Part shown: positions 1 through 9,039 of the stretch, piece after piece | Layout of the letters: each line of letters begins with the position of its first letter | Numbering within the stretch: the stretch's first letter is position 1 | Origin: Polaribacter marinus | Lineage (GTDB): Bacteria; Bacteroidota; Bacteroidia; Flavobacteriales; Flavobacteriaceae | Assembly (NCBI RefSeq): GCF_022662535.1 | Contig: NZ_JAKQYM010000001.1 | Span: 667,211 to 731,210, forward strand | Reading direction: 5' to 3' | DNA: 64,000 nt | Notes under the pieces: model-generated | Database searches by the model: none | What the model was told of the DNA's origin: nothing | What the model saw: only the letters and a program-made list of their open reading frames with translations | Program-made: the position numbers and the translations under genes

Positions 1-2
1 AA

Positions 3-113
3 ATGTTTGGTACTTCATCTTTAGAATTTTTAAAAGGAGGGAATCGTTCTACTGATAATTCTTGGACATGGTTAATGATAACCTTTACACCAAAATTATT
101 TGCATCAAATTAG
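3..113 (+). CDS. C-terminal fragment of an unidentified protein (5' end outside window)
   Basis: An open frame enters from the left edge and stops at TAG 111-113, leaving 36 residues ending TWLMITFTPKLFASN. The alternating hydrophobic pattern of the last dozen residues would suit a final strand of an outer-membrane beta-barrel, but this is only a guess; the fragment is too short to assign. A strong bidirectional terminator follows directly, which supports a real gene end here. Confidence 0.5.
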   Translation: MFGTSSLEFLKGGNRSTDNSWTWLMITFTPKLFASN

Positions 114-139
114 TATTTAGTTAGTTTTTTTTTAATAGG

Positions 140-176
140 AAAAGCATCTTTTAAAATATTTAAAAGATGCTTTTTA
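140..176. terminator. Bidirectional rho-independent terminator
   Basis: A near-perfect hairpin, AAAGCATCTTTTAAA pairing with TTTAAAAGATGCTTT around a three-base loop, flanked by A-run and T-run. It lies between two convergent genes (the left-edge fragment and purA) and can serve both. Confidence 0.85.
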
Positions 177-199
177 AGTTTATAAATTAAAAGAATACC

Positions 200-1471
200 T
201 TATCTATTAATTGTTTGCTTTCTATCTGGCCCCACTGAAACAATAGATACAGGAACACCTGTTTCTTTTTCAATAAAGGCAACGTAGTCTAGTAAGTTTT
301 TTGGTAGTTGATCTGCAGATGTCATTTTAGTTAAATCATCTTCCCAACCTTTAAATTCTGTATAGTTTACAGAAACGTTTTCTGGCTCAATATTATATGG
401 GAAATGAGAAATCTCTTTTCCTTTATAATTATAAGAAGTACAAACTTTTAAGGTATCAAATCCAGAAAGAACATCACCTTTCATCATCATTAATTGTGTT
501 ACTCCATTTACATCAACCGCGTATTTTAAAGCCACTAAATCTAACCAACCACATCTTCTAGGTCTTCCTGTAGTAGCACCAAATTCGTGCCCCACTTTAG
601 CCATTCTTTCTCCATCTTCATCAAATAATTCAGTAGGGAAAGGTCCAGAACCTACACGTGTAGTGTATGCTTTAAAAATACCAAAAACATTACCAATTCT
701 ATTAGGAGCAACTCCTAAACCTGTACAAGCTCCTGCTGCTGTTGTATTTGAAGAAGTTACAAAAGGATATGTCCCAAAATCAATATCTAATAAAGAACCT
801 TGAGCACCTTCTGCTAAAATTGTTTTTTTATCTTTGATTACTTGGTTTAAGAACTCTTCACTATCAATAAATGCTAATGTTCTTAATTTTTCAATCCCTT
901 TACAAAACTCTGTTTCTAATTCTACTAAATCATATTCTATTTGAACATCAAAAAACTCTAACATTTTGATGTGTTTTTCAGTTAGTGCATCGTATTTTTC
1001 TTTCCAATTGTCTAGTTCTAAATCTCCAACGCGCATTCCGTTTCTACCAGTTTTATCCATGTAAGTTGGACCAATACCTTTTAATGTAGAACCAATCTTA
1101 GCTTTTCCTTTAGAAGTTTCTGAAGCAGCATCTAACAGCCTATGAGTAGGTAAAATTAAATGTGCTTTTCTAGAAATTAATAATTTAGAAGTGTAATCGA
1201 TATTGTGTTTATCAAGATTCTCTAATTCTTTTTGGAAAATAACAGGGTCTATAACAACACCATTTCCAACAACATTTAATGCTGTTTTGTGAAAAATTCC
1301 TGAAGGAATTGTATGTAAAACGTGTTTAAATCCGTCAAAAATTAAGGTATGTCCAGCGTTTGGTCCTCCTTGAAAACGTGCAATAATATCGTAGTTTGCT
1401 GTTAAAACATCTACAATCTTGCCTTTTCCTTCATCTCCCCATTGTAATCCGAGTAATAAATCTACAGCCAT
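200..1471 (-). CDS. purA: Adenylosuccinate synthetase
   Basis: Joins IMP and aspartate using GTP to make adenylosuccinate, the first committed step to AMP, in the cytoplasm. The 423-residue length is the family norm. The N-terminal GDEGKGK loop (residues 12-18, with the catalytic Asp13) and the GGPNAGHT motif near residues 35-42 are intact, as is the GTTTGRPRRCGW-like segment (ATTGRPRRCGW) near residue 300. ATG start at 1471. It is followed by a terminator and preceded 40 bp upstream by the Fur-family gene on the same strand, so the two may be co-transcribed. Confidence 0.97.
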   Translation of the reverse strand: MAVDLLLGLQWGDEGKGKIVDVLTANYDIIARFQGGPNAGHTLIFDGFKHVLHTIPSGIFHKTALNVVGNGVVIDPVIFQKELENLDKHNIDYTSKLLISRKAHLILPTHRLLDAASETSKGKAKIGSTLKGIGPTYMDKTGRNGMRVGDLELDNWKEKYDALTEKHIKMLEFFDVQIEYDLVELETEFCKGIEKLRTLAFIDSEEFLNQVIKDKKTILAEGAQGSLLDIDFGTYPFVTSSNTTAAGACTGLGVAPNRIGNVFGIFKAYTTRVGSGPFPTELFDEDGERMAKVGHEFGATTGRPRRCGWLDLVALKYAVDVNGVTQLMMMKGDVLSGFDTLKVCTSYNYKGKEISHFPYNIEPENVSVNYTEFKGWEDDLTKMTSADQLPKNLLDYVAFIEKETGVPVSIVSVGPDRKQTINR

Positions 1472-1511
1472 TAGTTGTGTTAATTTGTTGTTTGTGTTGT
1501 TGTATTGTTAA

Positions 1512-1961
1512 TTAAGATTCTTTCTTTTTTGTTCCGTAAAAATAAAGTGAATGATTGTGAATATTAATATCAAAAACTTCTTCTATTGTTTTTTTTATAA
1601 TTTGTATCCTTGGATCACAAAATTCTTTTACTTCTCCAGAATCTGTAAAAATAACATGATCATGGTTTTTATCGAAGTAACTTTTTTCATAACGTGCCAT
1701 AGATTGACCGTCAAATTGATGTTTTCTTACCAAATTACAATCCAATAATAAGTCAATAGTATTGTATAGTGTAGCTCTACTAACACGATAGTTTTTATTT
1801 TTCATTTTAATATAAAGAGATTCTATATCAAAATGTTCGTCTGCAGTATATATTTCTTGAAGTATTGCATAGCGTTCAGGAGTCTTTCTATGCTTATTTT
1901 GTTCTAAATAAGTAGTAAAAACTTTTCTAACTATTTCTTGATTTTCAAGTAAATTACTCAT
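1512..1961 (-). CDS. Fur-family transcriptional regulator lacking the CxxC zinc pair
   Basis: A 149-residue winged-helix regulator of the Fur/PerR/Zur superfamily. The DNA-binding half (about residues 1-90, with [15 protein letters not shown] as recognition region) is typical. In the dimerisation half the [18 protein letters not shown] segment keeps the His-rich metal-binding entry, but where classical Fur has CxxC this protein reads IFTD, and the usual C-terminal second Cys pair is absent too. It therefore probably lacks the structural zinc site and its sensed signal cannot be named. It sits between purA and the (p)ppGpp enzyme gene on the same strand. Confidence 0.85.
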   Translation of the reverse strand: MSNLLENQEIVRKVFTTYLEQNKHRKTPERYAILQEIYTADEHFDIESLYIKMKNKNYRVSRATLYNTIDLLLDCNLVRKHQFDGQSMARYEKSYFDKNHDHVIFTDSGEVKEFCDPRIQIIKKTIEEVFDINIHNHSLYFYGTKKKES

Positions 1962-1983
1962 GGTTTTAATTTTTGCGAAAGGA

Positions 1984-1991
1984 CAAATTTA
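1984..1991 (-). promoter_or_regulatory. Candidate -7 promoter element for the Fur-family gene
   Basis: On the minus strand the octamer TAAATTTG fits the Bacteroidota -7 consensus TAnnTTTG and lies 22 bases upstream of the ATG at 1961. No clear -33 TTTG was found at the expected distance. Confidence 0.45.
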
Positions 1992-2033
1992 CAGTTATTT
2001 ATTAATAAAAAATCTTTTTTCTAAAAATGATAT

Positions 2034-4253
2034 TTACAAACTGTTAACACGTTCTACTTTTTTAACTCCCTCTACTTTTTGAATGCTTTTAATTAGTTTA
2101 TTTAATTGTGAAATATTCTTAACACTTAAAGATAATTTACCATCAAAAACACCTTCATCTCCAGCAATATTAATACTGTGGATAAATACTCCCATATTAC
2201 TTGATATAATGTTTGTGACATTGTTTACAATCCCTTTATTGTCTACACCATTGATATGTAGAATTGCTTTAAAATCTTGTTTGGTTGAATCTATCCACTT
2301 TGCTTGTATGATTCTGTATGCATAATTAGATTGAAGAGATATCGCATTTGGACAATTCATTTTATGAACTTTGATACCGTCATTAATGGTTATAAAACCA
2401 AAAACTTTATCTCCAGGAATAGGGTTACAGCATTTGGAAATCTTATAATCTAATTTTTCTTCTTCTTTACCAAAAACTAAAGCATCATATTTATTACTGG
2501 TTTCTTCTGCGTCTATAGTTTCTTTGGTAGTTGTATTTCTTCTTAATTTTGTTTTAAAGAAATTTAAAATGGTGCTATTTCTTTGTGCAACAAATGTTTT
2601 AAGTTGTGTATTGTCTATAGCCCCATTACCAAACCTAAAAAATAAATCGAAACTAGTTTTTAATTTAAAAAAGTTTACGAGTTCATTTATAGATTTTTCA
2701 TTAAATGTGATCTTTAAATGACGAAGTTTACGCATTAATATTGCTTTTCCTTCTTCTGCAATCTTCTTTTCTTCTTCTTTTAGGGCTGCTCTAATTTTAG
2801 TTTTTGCTCTAGCGGTGATAACAAAATCTAACCATCTTGCATTAGGTTTATTTGTAGAACTTGTGATGACTTCTATTTGATCTCCACTTTTTAAAGTATG
2901 ACTAAGTGGAACAAGTTTACCGTTTACTTTTGCACCTCTACATTTTAAACCAACGTCTGTATGAATGGAAAAGGCAAAATCTAATGCAGAAGCATTTTTT
3001 GGAAGCGATTTTAAATCGCCTTTAGGCGTAAAAACATATATTTCTTTAGAATATAGATTTAACTTAAAATCTTCAACAAAATCTACTGCGTTGATGTTTT
3101 GGTTTTCTAAAGTTTCTTTTAATTTATTTAACCAATTTTCTAATCCAGATTCTTTTACAGAACCTTGTTTGTATTTAAAATGTGCAGCATAACCTTTTTC
3201 TGCAATTTCATTCATTCTTTTAGAACGAATTTGAACTTCTACCCATTTTGCATCAGGACCTACTACTGTTATGTGTAGAGCTTCATAACCTGTAGTTTTG
3301 GGTTGAGAAATCCAATCTCTTAAACGAGAAGGGTTTGGTTTAAAGTAGTCTGTTACAATGGTGTAAATTTTCCAAGCATCAAATTTATCATCATCAGAAG
3401 TAGGTGAATAAATAATTCTAATGGCATATTTATCATATACTTCATCAAAAGTAACATTTTGCTTTTTCATTTTTCTACGAATAGAATAAATGGATTTGAA
3501 GCGTCCTTTTATTTCATAAGTAAAATTTTCTTTGTCTAAACCTTTTTTTAATGTTTCTGCAAAGGTTTCTAAGTACTTTTGTTGTTCTTCTTTACTTTCT
3601 TTTATTTTTGTTTCAATATCGTTATAAACTTCAGGTTCTGTGTATTTTAACCCTAAATCTTCTAATTCTGTTTTGATATTGTACAAGCCCAATCTGTGTG
3701 CTAAAGGAGCGTAAATGTATAAGGTTTCGGAAGCAATTTTAACTTGTTTATGTGGCGGCATTGCATCCATGGTTTGCATATTGTGCAATCTGTCTGCAAT
3801 TTTTATTAAAATAACCCTAACATCATCGTGTAATGTTAAAAGCATTTTTCTAAAATTCTCTGCTTGTATTGATGCGTCTTGCTCTTTATTTAAACGTGAT
3901 ATTTTTGTTAAACCGTTTACAATTCTAGCAATGGTTTCTCCAAACAATTGCTCCATATCATCTATAGTGTACTCTGTATCTTCAACAACATCATGTAATA
4001 ATGCTGCAGCAATAGAAGTAGCACCTAAACCAATTTCCATTGCAACAATTTTGGCAACTGCAATTGGATGAAAAATATAAGGTTCGCCTGTTTTTCTTCG
4101 TTGTTTAGAATGTGCGTCTACAGCAATATCAAAAGCTTTTCTTATTAGTTTTTTATCATCAGTAGATAAAACTTCATAAGTTCCTTTTAGTAAATCTTTA
4201 TACCTATTTGCTATTTCTTTATTTTCTTCTTCAATGCTTGCTGTGTATGCCAT
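2034..4253 (-). CDS. Bifunctional (p)ppGpp synthetase/hydrolase (RelA/SpoT homologue)
   Basis: Makes and degrades the alarmone (p)ppGpp. Full-length at 739 residues. Order: HD hydrolase domain with RRKTGEPYIFHP and the intact LLHDVVEDT motif (roughly residues 50-200), synthetase domain with GRFKSIYSI and TTGYEALH (about 240-370), TGS domain starting at KEIYVFTPKGDLKSLP (about 400-465), a Cys-containing segment with SKCCNPIPGDKV (about 610), and a C-terminal ACT domain (about 660-735). The intact HD motif indicates a Rel/SpoT-type enzyme able to hydrolyse as well as synthesise. ATG at 4253. Confidence 0.95.
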   Translation of the reverse strand: MAYTASIEEENKEIANRYKDLLKGTYEVLSTDDKKLIRKAFDIAVDAHSKQRRKTGEPYIFHPIAVAKIVAMEIGLGATSIAAALLHDVVEDTEYTIDDMEQLFGETIARIVNGLTKISRLNKEQDASIQAENFRKMLLTLHDDVRVILIKIADRLHNMQTMDAMPPHKQVKIASETLYIYAPLAHRLGLYNIKTELEDLGLKYTEPEVYNDIETKIKESKEEQQKYLETFAETLKKGLDKENFTYEIKGRFKSIYSIRRKMKKQNVTFDEVYDKYAIRIIYSPTSDDDKFDAWKIYTIVTDYFKPNPSRLRDWISQPKTTGYEALHITVVGPDAKWVEVQIRSKRMNEIAEKGYAAHFKYKQGSVKESGLENWLNKLKETLENQNINAVDFVEDFKLNLYSKEIYVFTPKGDLKSLPKNASALDFAFSIHTDVGLKCRGAKVNGKLVPLSHTLKSGDQIEVITSSTNKPNARWLDFVITARAKTKIRAALKEEEKKIAEEGKAILMRKLRHLKITFNEKSINELVNFFKLKTSFDLFFRFGNGAIDNTQLKTFVAQRNSTILNFFKTKLRRNTTTKETIDAEETSNKYDALVFGKEEEKLDYKISKCCNPIPGDKVFGFITINDGIKVHKMNCPNAISLQSNYAYRIIQAKWIDSTKQDFKAILHINGVDNKGIVNNVTNIISSNMGVFIHSINIAGDEGVFDGKLSLSVKNISQLNKLIKSIQKVEGVKKVERVNSL

Positions 4254-4322
4254 AAATTACCAACTAAGATTTTTTGTAAAACTAAAGTGAATTTAGGAAT
4301 AAGATTTTTAACAAGCAAGTAT

Positions 4323-5555
4323 TTAAGATTCTAAATTTCTAATTCTTTCCAACAAAGTTGGATGTGAATAATGCATAAAAACATATGCAGGATGTGGAGT
4401 TAAATTACTTAAACTATTTTTTGATAATTTTTTTAGTGATGTAATTAGCGGCTTTGCAGCAAAAGTTTCTTTTGCAAAATTATCTGCTTGGTATTCGAAT
4501 TTACGAGACATATAATTCATAAATAAACCTGTAATTTCTGAAATTGGCGAATATAAAATACCGAATGCAATTAAACCAATATGAAAACTTGGAATTGAAA
4601 CTCCTAAAGCTTCTGATAAGATAGATGAATTAATAAATAGCGATAAAATAAAAAGTGTTAAACCTGTAAGTAGGATAGAAAAAGCTAAATTAAAAAGGAT
4701 GTGTTTTTTTTTATAATGGCCTACTTCGTGTGCTAAAACAGCTACAATTTCGTCTGTTTCTAAATCGTTTATTAAAGTGTCAAAAAGTGTGATTCTTTTT
4801 TGAGAACCAAATCCAGAAAAATAGGCATTTGCTTTTGTAGAGCGTTTAGAACCATCAATAACAAAAATATTATTCAATTTAAAGCCTACATTTTTTGCAT
4901 ACTTTTCTATGGCAAATTTTAATACTCCATCTTCCAAAGGAGTTTGTTTGTTGAACAAAGGAACGATTAGTTTTGCGTAAAACATATTCATAAACAAAGA
5001 AAAAACAGCTACTAAAGCCCAAGCATAAATCCAGAAATTTTCTCCTGAAAATTGATAAAACCAAATAATTAAGGATAAAATTCCCCCACCTAAAAGAATA
5101 CTCATTAGCCAACCTTTTAGTTTATCGAACCAAAATGTTTTTTTTGTAGATTTATTAAATCCAAATTTTTCTTCAATAACAAAGGTTTTATAAAAAGAAA
5201 AAGGTGTTGTTAAAATATCTGAACCTAACATAATAACTCCAAAGAAAATTAAAGCAATTAGAATAGGGTTTTCTGTATAATTTCTAGCAAAATTATCTAC
5301 GTATTTAAAACCATCAGCAAAAAAGAAAATGAGTGTTAAAGTAATTGAAAATAAAGAAGTTATATTAGAGAACTTTGAATTTGTTTTTTTGTAAGCTTGT
5401 GATTTTTTATATTCTTCTTCATCATAAACATCCGCTAGTTTTTCTGGAATTTTATCATCAAAATGTTTGGCATTTAAACTGTCTAAAATTTGATCAATTA
5501 TAAAACTAATGATTATGATTGCAATTAGAATGTAAAATAGAGTAGTGGGTTGCAT
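4323..5555 (-). CDS. M48A membrane metalloprotease (Ste24/CAAX prenyl protease 1-like)
   Basis: A 410-residue integral membrane zinc protease. Several hydrophobic segments precede the catalytic motif AHEVGHYKK (HExxH, about residue 275), and the third zinc ligand is the Glu of KFEYQAD near residue 353. The NAYFSGFGSQKRITLFDTL segment upstream of HExxH is diagnostic of the Ste24 branch. Bacteria lack prenylated CAAX proteins, so the role is probably membrane protein quality control rather than prenyl processing; that is inference. Monocistronic-looking, with 70 bp to the next gene. Confidence 0.92.
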   Translation of the reverse strand: MQPTTLFYILIAIIIISFIIDQILDSLNAKHFDDKIPEKLADVYDEEEYKKSQAYKKTNSKFSNITSLFSITLTLIFFFADGFKYVDNFARNYTENPILIALIFFGVIMLGSDILTTPFSFYKTFVIEEKFGFNKSTKKTFWFDKLKGWLMSILLGGGILSLIIWFYQFSGENFWIYAWALVAVFSLFMNMFYAKLIVPLFNKQTPLEDGVLKFAIEKYAKNVGFKLNNIFVIDGSKRSTKANAYFSGFGSQKRITLFDTLINDLETDEIVAVLAHEVGHYKKKHILFNLAFSILLTGLTLFILSLFINSSILSEALGVSIPSFHIGLIAFGILYSPISEITGLFMNYMSRKFEYQADNFAKETFAAKPLITSLKKLSKNSLSNLTPHPAYVFMHYSHPTLLERIRNLES

Positions 5556-5616
5556 TTAATTTTGTAAGTTTTGATAAGGTGATTATAGGGTTAATTGTTG
5601 TTTATAACAAAGTACA

Positions 5617-5624
5617 CAAAAGTA
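5617..5624 (-). promoter_or_regulatory. Candidate -7 promoter element for the Ste24-like gene
   Basis: TACTTTTG on the minus strand matches TAnnTTTG and lies about 60 bases upstream of the ATG at 5555. The -33 element is not clear. Confidence 0.35.
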
Positions 5625-5673
5625 AATGAACCATTGGAAAATTCACTTATTCATATAAGTAATTTTTTTTTAA

Positions 5674-6669
5674 TTACTCAAAATTTATATCCGCATAATT
5701 GTTAAAGCTTTCAAATGCCAGCGGATAAGTGTTGTTAACAAATTCATATTCCCAAAGCTCAATATATCTAACTCCCATTATTTTAGCTTGACTGAATATT
5801 GTTGTGTAATCATTATTTTCAAACCTTTCAGTTTGATCAGACCTACCAATTGCTTGAGCATAGATATCTCCTTCAAAATTAGTAAGAGTATTGATCAGAT
5901 AGGGTTGATAAGTTGTTTTTCCTGAGATCCACCAAATTGCAGCGCCAACGCGTTGATTTAATGAAGTATCATTCCATAAATCAGTCATAATTTGATTCGG
6001 AATTGAGGTGTCTCCCATTATATCATGTACTTCAACAGCTAAGGCTTTATTAGAGAAAGCATTAGCAAAAATGCTTGCAGTTTCTTTTACTGAATTTATC
6101 CATTTATCTGCTGTAAGTCCAGCATGTATTAGTTCTGTTGTAGAAACACCATTAAAGTGTCCTTCAATTCCGTTAGCGGTCATTTGAGGAATATAAACTA
6201 AAGTTAGATCATCATCATTGTTATAATTAGAAGCTAGTTTTTGTGCTAAATAAGTAAATCTTTCATTAACTTTTGAATCCCAAATTTTAGGAATTTTCTT
6301 AACATTATTATTAAAATCAATGATTTCAAAGAAACCTACATTTATATCTGTTAATAACCATTCTGGACTATCACTACCTGCTATAATTCCTAAACTCCAT
6401 TTTTTTTCTCTTGATTTTATTATAGATAATTTTTCTTCTATTGCAGAAAAATCATAAACACCTTTAGTGGGCTCTATATCTTTCCATCTAACTCTTATTA
6501 AAGAGCCTTTAGCTTCTGTATGGTCTAGTGCAGACTCATTTCCAAAAGAACTTGCATACAAACCTTTTGGTTTGATAACATTGCCATTATTTTCTGATAA
6601 TATATCTTTTTGATTGGAAACGCAAGATGAGCTGAAAATGAGAATAAAATAAAATAAAAATTTGTTCAT
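5674..6669 (-). CDS. Glycosidase-like (TIM-barrel) lipoprotein
   Basis: 331 residues. The N-terminus is a lipoprotein signal peptide with lipobox FSSSC (Cys at residue 16), so the protein is membrane anchored. The body resembles clan GH-A beta-galactosidase-type barrels: the opening IRVRWKDIEPTKGVYDFSAI is the strand/helix typically seen at the start of GH42-like domains, and YIELWEYEF near residue 305 is in the place of the strand-7 nucleophile. A clear NE acid/base pair is not visible (the region reads TANGIEGHF), so catalysis is uncertain. It stands alone, with no polysaccharide utilisation genes nearby. Confidence 0.6.
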   Translation of the reverse strand: MNKFLFYFILIFSSSCVSNQKDILSENNGNVIKPKGLYASSFGNESALDHTEAKGSLIRVRWKDIEPTKGVYDFSAIEEKLSIIKSREKKWSLGIIAGSDSPEWLLTDINVGFFEIIDFNNNVKKIPKIWDSKVNERFTYLAQKLASNYNNDDDLTLVYIPQMTANGIEGHFNGVSTTELIHAGLTADKWINSVKETASIFANAFSNKALAVEVHDIMGDTSIPNQIMTDLWNDTSLNQRVGAAIWWISGKTTYQPYLINTLTNFEGDIYAQAIGRSDQTERFENNDYTTIFSQAKIMGVRYIELWEYEFVNNTYPLAFESFNNYADINFE

Positions 6670-6825
6670 AGGTCTAAATTATTTATTATTTAGACAATAT
6701 CTCACTAAAAAGGTTTAATTATTTTTAAAAGAAATAAATTTTAATACTCACATTTTAAGTGAATTAAACTCAGTATTAGCAAATAAGACACTTATTAATT
6801 TAACTTTAGATATAAATGATAAACA

Positions 6826-7572
6826 TTATTTACTTTTTTTACGAGCAAACATTGCAGCGCCAATTATACCTGCATTATTTTTAAACCTTGCAACTTCTAT
6901 GGGAACATCTACGGTTAAGTGTTCTTTAAACTGATCGTATTTTTTACTGATTCCTCCACCTAAAATATACATACTTGGTGTGTGCAGTATTTTAACATGA
7001 TTTAGAAAAACATCTAATCTTTTTGCCCATTCAGCTAATGATAGTTTTTCTCTTTTTCTAGCAGAATCTGCAGCAAATTTTTCAATAATTTCTCCATTTG
7101 TATGGTAGATATGTCCTAATTCTACATTAGGAATTAACTGACCATTGTAAAAAAGTCCAGAGCCAATTCCTGTCCCTAATGTAATTACAAAAACTTTACC
7201 TTTTACGTTTTTTCCTGCTCCTAAATTTATTTCTGCTACCCCAGCTAGATCGGCATCATTACTTACATAAAAAGGAGTTCCTTCACATTCTTTTTTAAAA
7301 AGTTTATCAACTTTTACACCAACCCAATCTTTACTTAAATTTCCGTGATGTTTACATTGTCCATCAACAATAATTGTAGGAAAACAACAACCAACGGGAC
7401 CTGTCCATTCAAAATAATTTAGCATTTGTTTGATGACTTTTGCTACGGCTTTTGGTGAAGCAGGTTTTGGTGTGTCTATTCGATGTCTTTCAGAAAGGAG
7501 CTCTCCTGTTTTTGTATTTACAATTGCTGCTTTTATTCCTGAACCACCAATATCTATTCCTAATACTTTCAT
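6826..7572 (-). CDS. ppgK: ROK-family kinase, polyphosphate glucokinase-like
   Basis: 248 residues. Starts with the phosphate-binding loop GIDIGGSGIKAA (residues 4-16); sugar-binding NDADLAGVAE and ATP-site TLGTGIGSGL follow. The short length and absence of the ROK zinc motif (GxxxxCxCG) match the polyphosphate-dependent glucokinases, which phosphorylate glucose with polyphosphate or ATP. The substrate assignment rests on family resemblance. It is 3 bp downstream of the RNA methyltransferase gene, so the two form an operon. Confidence 0.82.
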   Translation of the reverse strand: MKVLGIDIGGSGIKAAIVNTKTGELLSERHRIDTPKPASPKAVAKVIKQMLNYFEWTGPVGCCFPTIIVDGQCKHHGNLSKDWVGVKVDKLFKKECEGTPFYVSNDADLAGVAEINLGAGKNVKGKVFVITLGTGIGSGLFYNGQLIPNVELGHIYHTNGEIIEKFAADSARKREKLSLAEWAKRLDVFLNHVKILHTPSMYILGGGISKKYDQFKEHLTVDVPIEVARFKNNAGIIGAAMFARKKSK

Positions 7573-7575
7573 TTT

Positions 7576-8376
7576 TTATATTTTAAATTCTCGTTGTCTT
7601 TTTGCTTCAAAAATAACAATTGCGGCCGCTACAGAAACATTCATAGAATCTATTTTACCTTGCATAGGTATATTTATATTTTGTGTAGCTTTCTCTCTCC
7701 ATATTTTTGTTACCCCTGTAGCTTCTGTCCCAACTACAATGGCTGCAGAGTTGCAATAGTTTTCTTTGTAATATTCGTTTGAGTTTTGTAAAGTTGCTGT
7801 AAAAATTGGGATGTGTTTTTCTTGTAAAAAAGAAATCATTTCTTCAGAAGTTCCTACCGCAATTTGATTTGTAAAAACACAACCAACACTAGAACGGATA
7901 ATGTTAGAGTTATACAAATCACTTTTAGGATCTGCAATAAAAACTGCATCTACATTTGCAGCATCGGCAGTTCTTAATAAAGCACCAATATTTCCGGGTT
8001 TTTCAATACTTTCTGCAACTAAAATTAAAGGGTTTTTATTTTTAAAACTGATATTTTTTAAAGAAAAATCTTTTGATTTTGTAACAGCAATTATTCCTTC
8101 TGTAGAATCTCTATATGCTAATTTTTGATATACATCTTTAGAAATTTGTATTCTATTAATATTGCTATTAAATAAATGTAAAACTTCATTTTCAGAAATA
8201 AAACCTTCTAAATACAATATGGCTTCAAATTCATAATTAGAAGCTATTGCTAAAGATATTTCACGTTTTCCTTCAATAATAAAAAGACCTTGTTTTTTTC
8301 GTTCACGTGCTTTTTCTTGCAGTTTTAGTAAGTTTTTTATATACGAATTTTGAACGCTTGTAATTTCTTTCATCAT
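7576..8376 (-). CDS. TrmH/SpoU-family RNA 2'-O-methyltransferase
   Basis: 266 residues. An N-terminal substrate-binding domain (KQGLFIIEGKREIS, residues 29-42) is followed by the SPOUT catalytic domain with its three motifs: ESIEKPGNIGALLRTADA, IVVGTEATG and IPMQGKIDSMNVSVAAAI, the knot that binds S-adenosylmethionine. Probably modifies rRNA or tRNA ribose; the exact nucleotide cannot be told. Start may be at either of two adjacent ATGs (8376 or 8373). Confidence 0.92.
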   Translation of the reverse strand: MMKEITSVQNSYIKNLLKLQEKARERKKQGLFIIEGKREISLAIASNYEFEAILYLEGFISENEVLHLFNSNINRIQISKDVYQKLAYRDSTEGIIAVTKSKDFSLKNISFKNKNPLILVAESIEKPGNIGALLRTADAANVDAVFIADPKSDLYNSNIIRSSVGCVFTNQIAVGTSEEMISFLQEKHIPIFTATLQNSNEYYKENYCNSAAIVVGTEATGVTKIWREKATQNINIPMQGKIDSMNVSVAAAIVIFEAKRQREFKI

Positions 8377-8456
8377 TACAAATATACCTAATTATAGGTA
8401 TTGTACATCTTTACTTTTTTACTAATATTTAAGGTGAATTATAAAACCTATAAATT

Positions 8457-8939
8457 ATGAAAAATTTTAAATTTTATTTAGGAACAATTTTTTGTGTCAC
8501 TTTAATGATGTCTTTTTCTTTAAAAAAAGAGAAAAATATTGATTTAGAGTTTATTAAAATGAAAATTCCTATAGAAAATATTGATGAGCAAGGTTGGGGT
8601 AGTTGGAATACGACAGATTGTTTAAAAGGTTTAGATTTTAGAGTTAAAAATGACGGTTATAACAAGTATGCAAAAAAATATAAATGGAATATAGAGTTTA
8701 GAAATAGGTATAGAGAAAAGATACATTTAAATTATGTAATGGTTTCACCAAGCAGAAAACAAGAAATTAAAAGGTCTGATAAAGCGAAATATAGAGTTCA
8801 CATTGATGGAAATTCAGGTACTTATAAAGTAACTTATTCCAATTTAGTAAATTCTAATTCGTCTGTTTACGTTTACATTAATAAAATTAGAATTGGTGCT
8901 AAAGATTATGGTTACGATTATTATAATTGTGATAAATAG
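8457..8939 (+). CDS. Small secreted protein of unknown function
   Basis: 160 residues with an N-terminal signal peptide (hydrophobic FYLGTIFCVTLMMSFSL, residues 5-21). The mature part is rich in Lys, Asn and Tyr, and has two Cys (in NTTDCLKG near 55 and YYNCDK at the end) that could form a disulphide. No domain recognised. It is a single plus-strand gene among minus-strand neighbours and is closed by its own strong terminator. Confidence 0.8.
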   Translation: MKNFKFYLGTIFCVTLMMSFSLKKEKNIDLEFIKMKIPIENIDEQGWGSWNTTDCLKGLDFRVKNDGYNKYAKKYKWNIEFRNRYREKIHLNYVMVSPSRKQEIKRSDKAKYRVHIDGNSGTYKVTYSNLVNSNSSVYVYINKIRIGAKDYGYDYYNCDK

Positions 8940-8992
8940 CAATATCTAACTATAAATAATAAAAAGTATTCTTGTTAATTATTTTTTGATTG

Positions 8993-9022
8993 AAAAAGGC
9001 TCGCATTTGCGAGCCTTTTTTT
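8993..9022. terminator. Bidirectional terminator
   Basis: Perfect 12-bp stem AAAAAGGCTCGC / GCGAGCCTTTTT with loop ATTT, followed by T-run. Lies between two convergent genes. Confidence 0.92.
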
Positions 9023-9039
9023 TATAACTTAAAATCTAT

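Noticed and set aside
3715..4071. 118-codon plus-strand open frame opposite the (p)ppGpp enzyme gene
   Set aside because: Lies wholly within the conserved HD domain coding sequence on the other strand.
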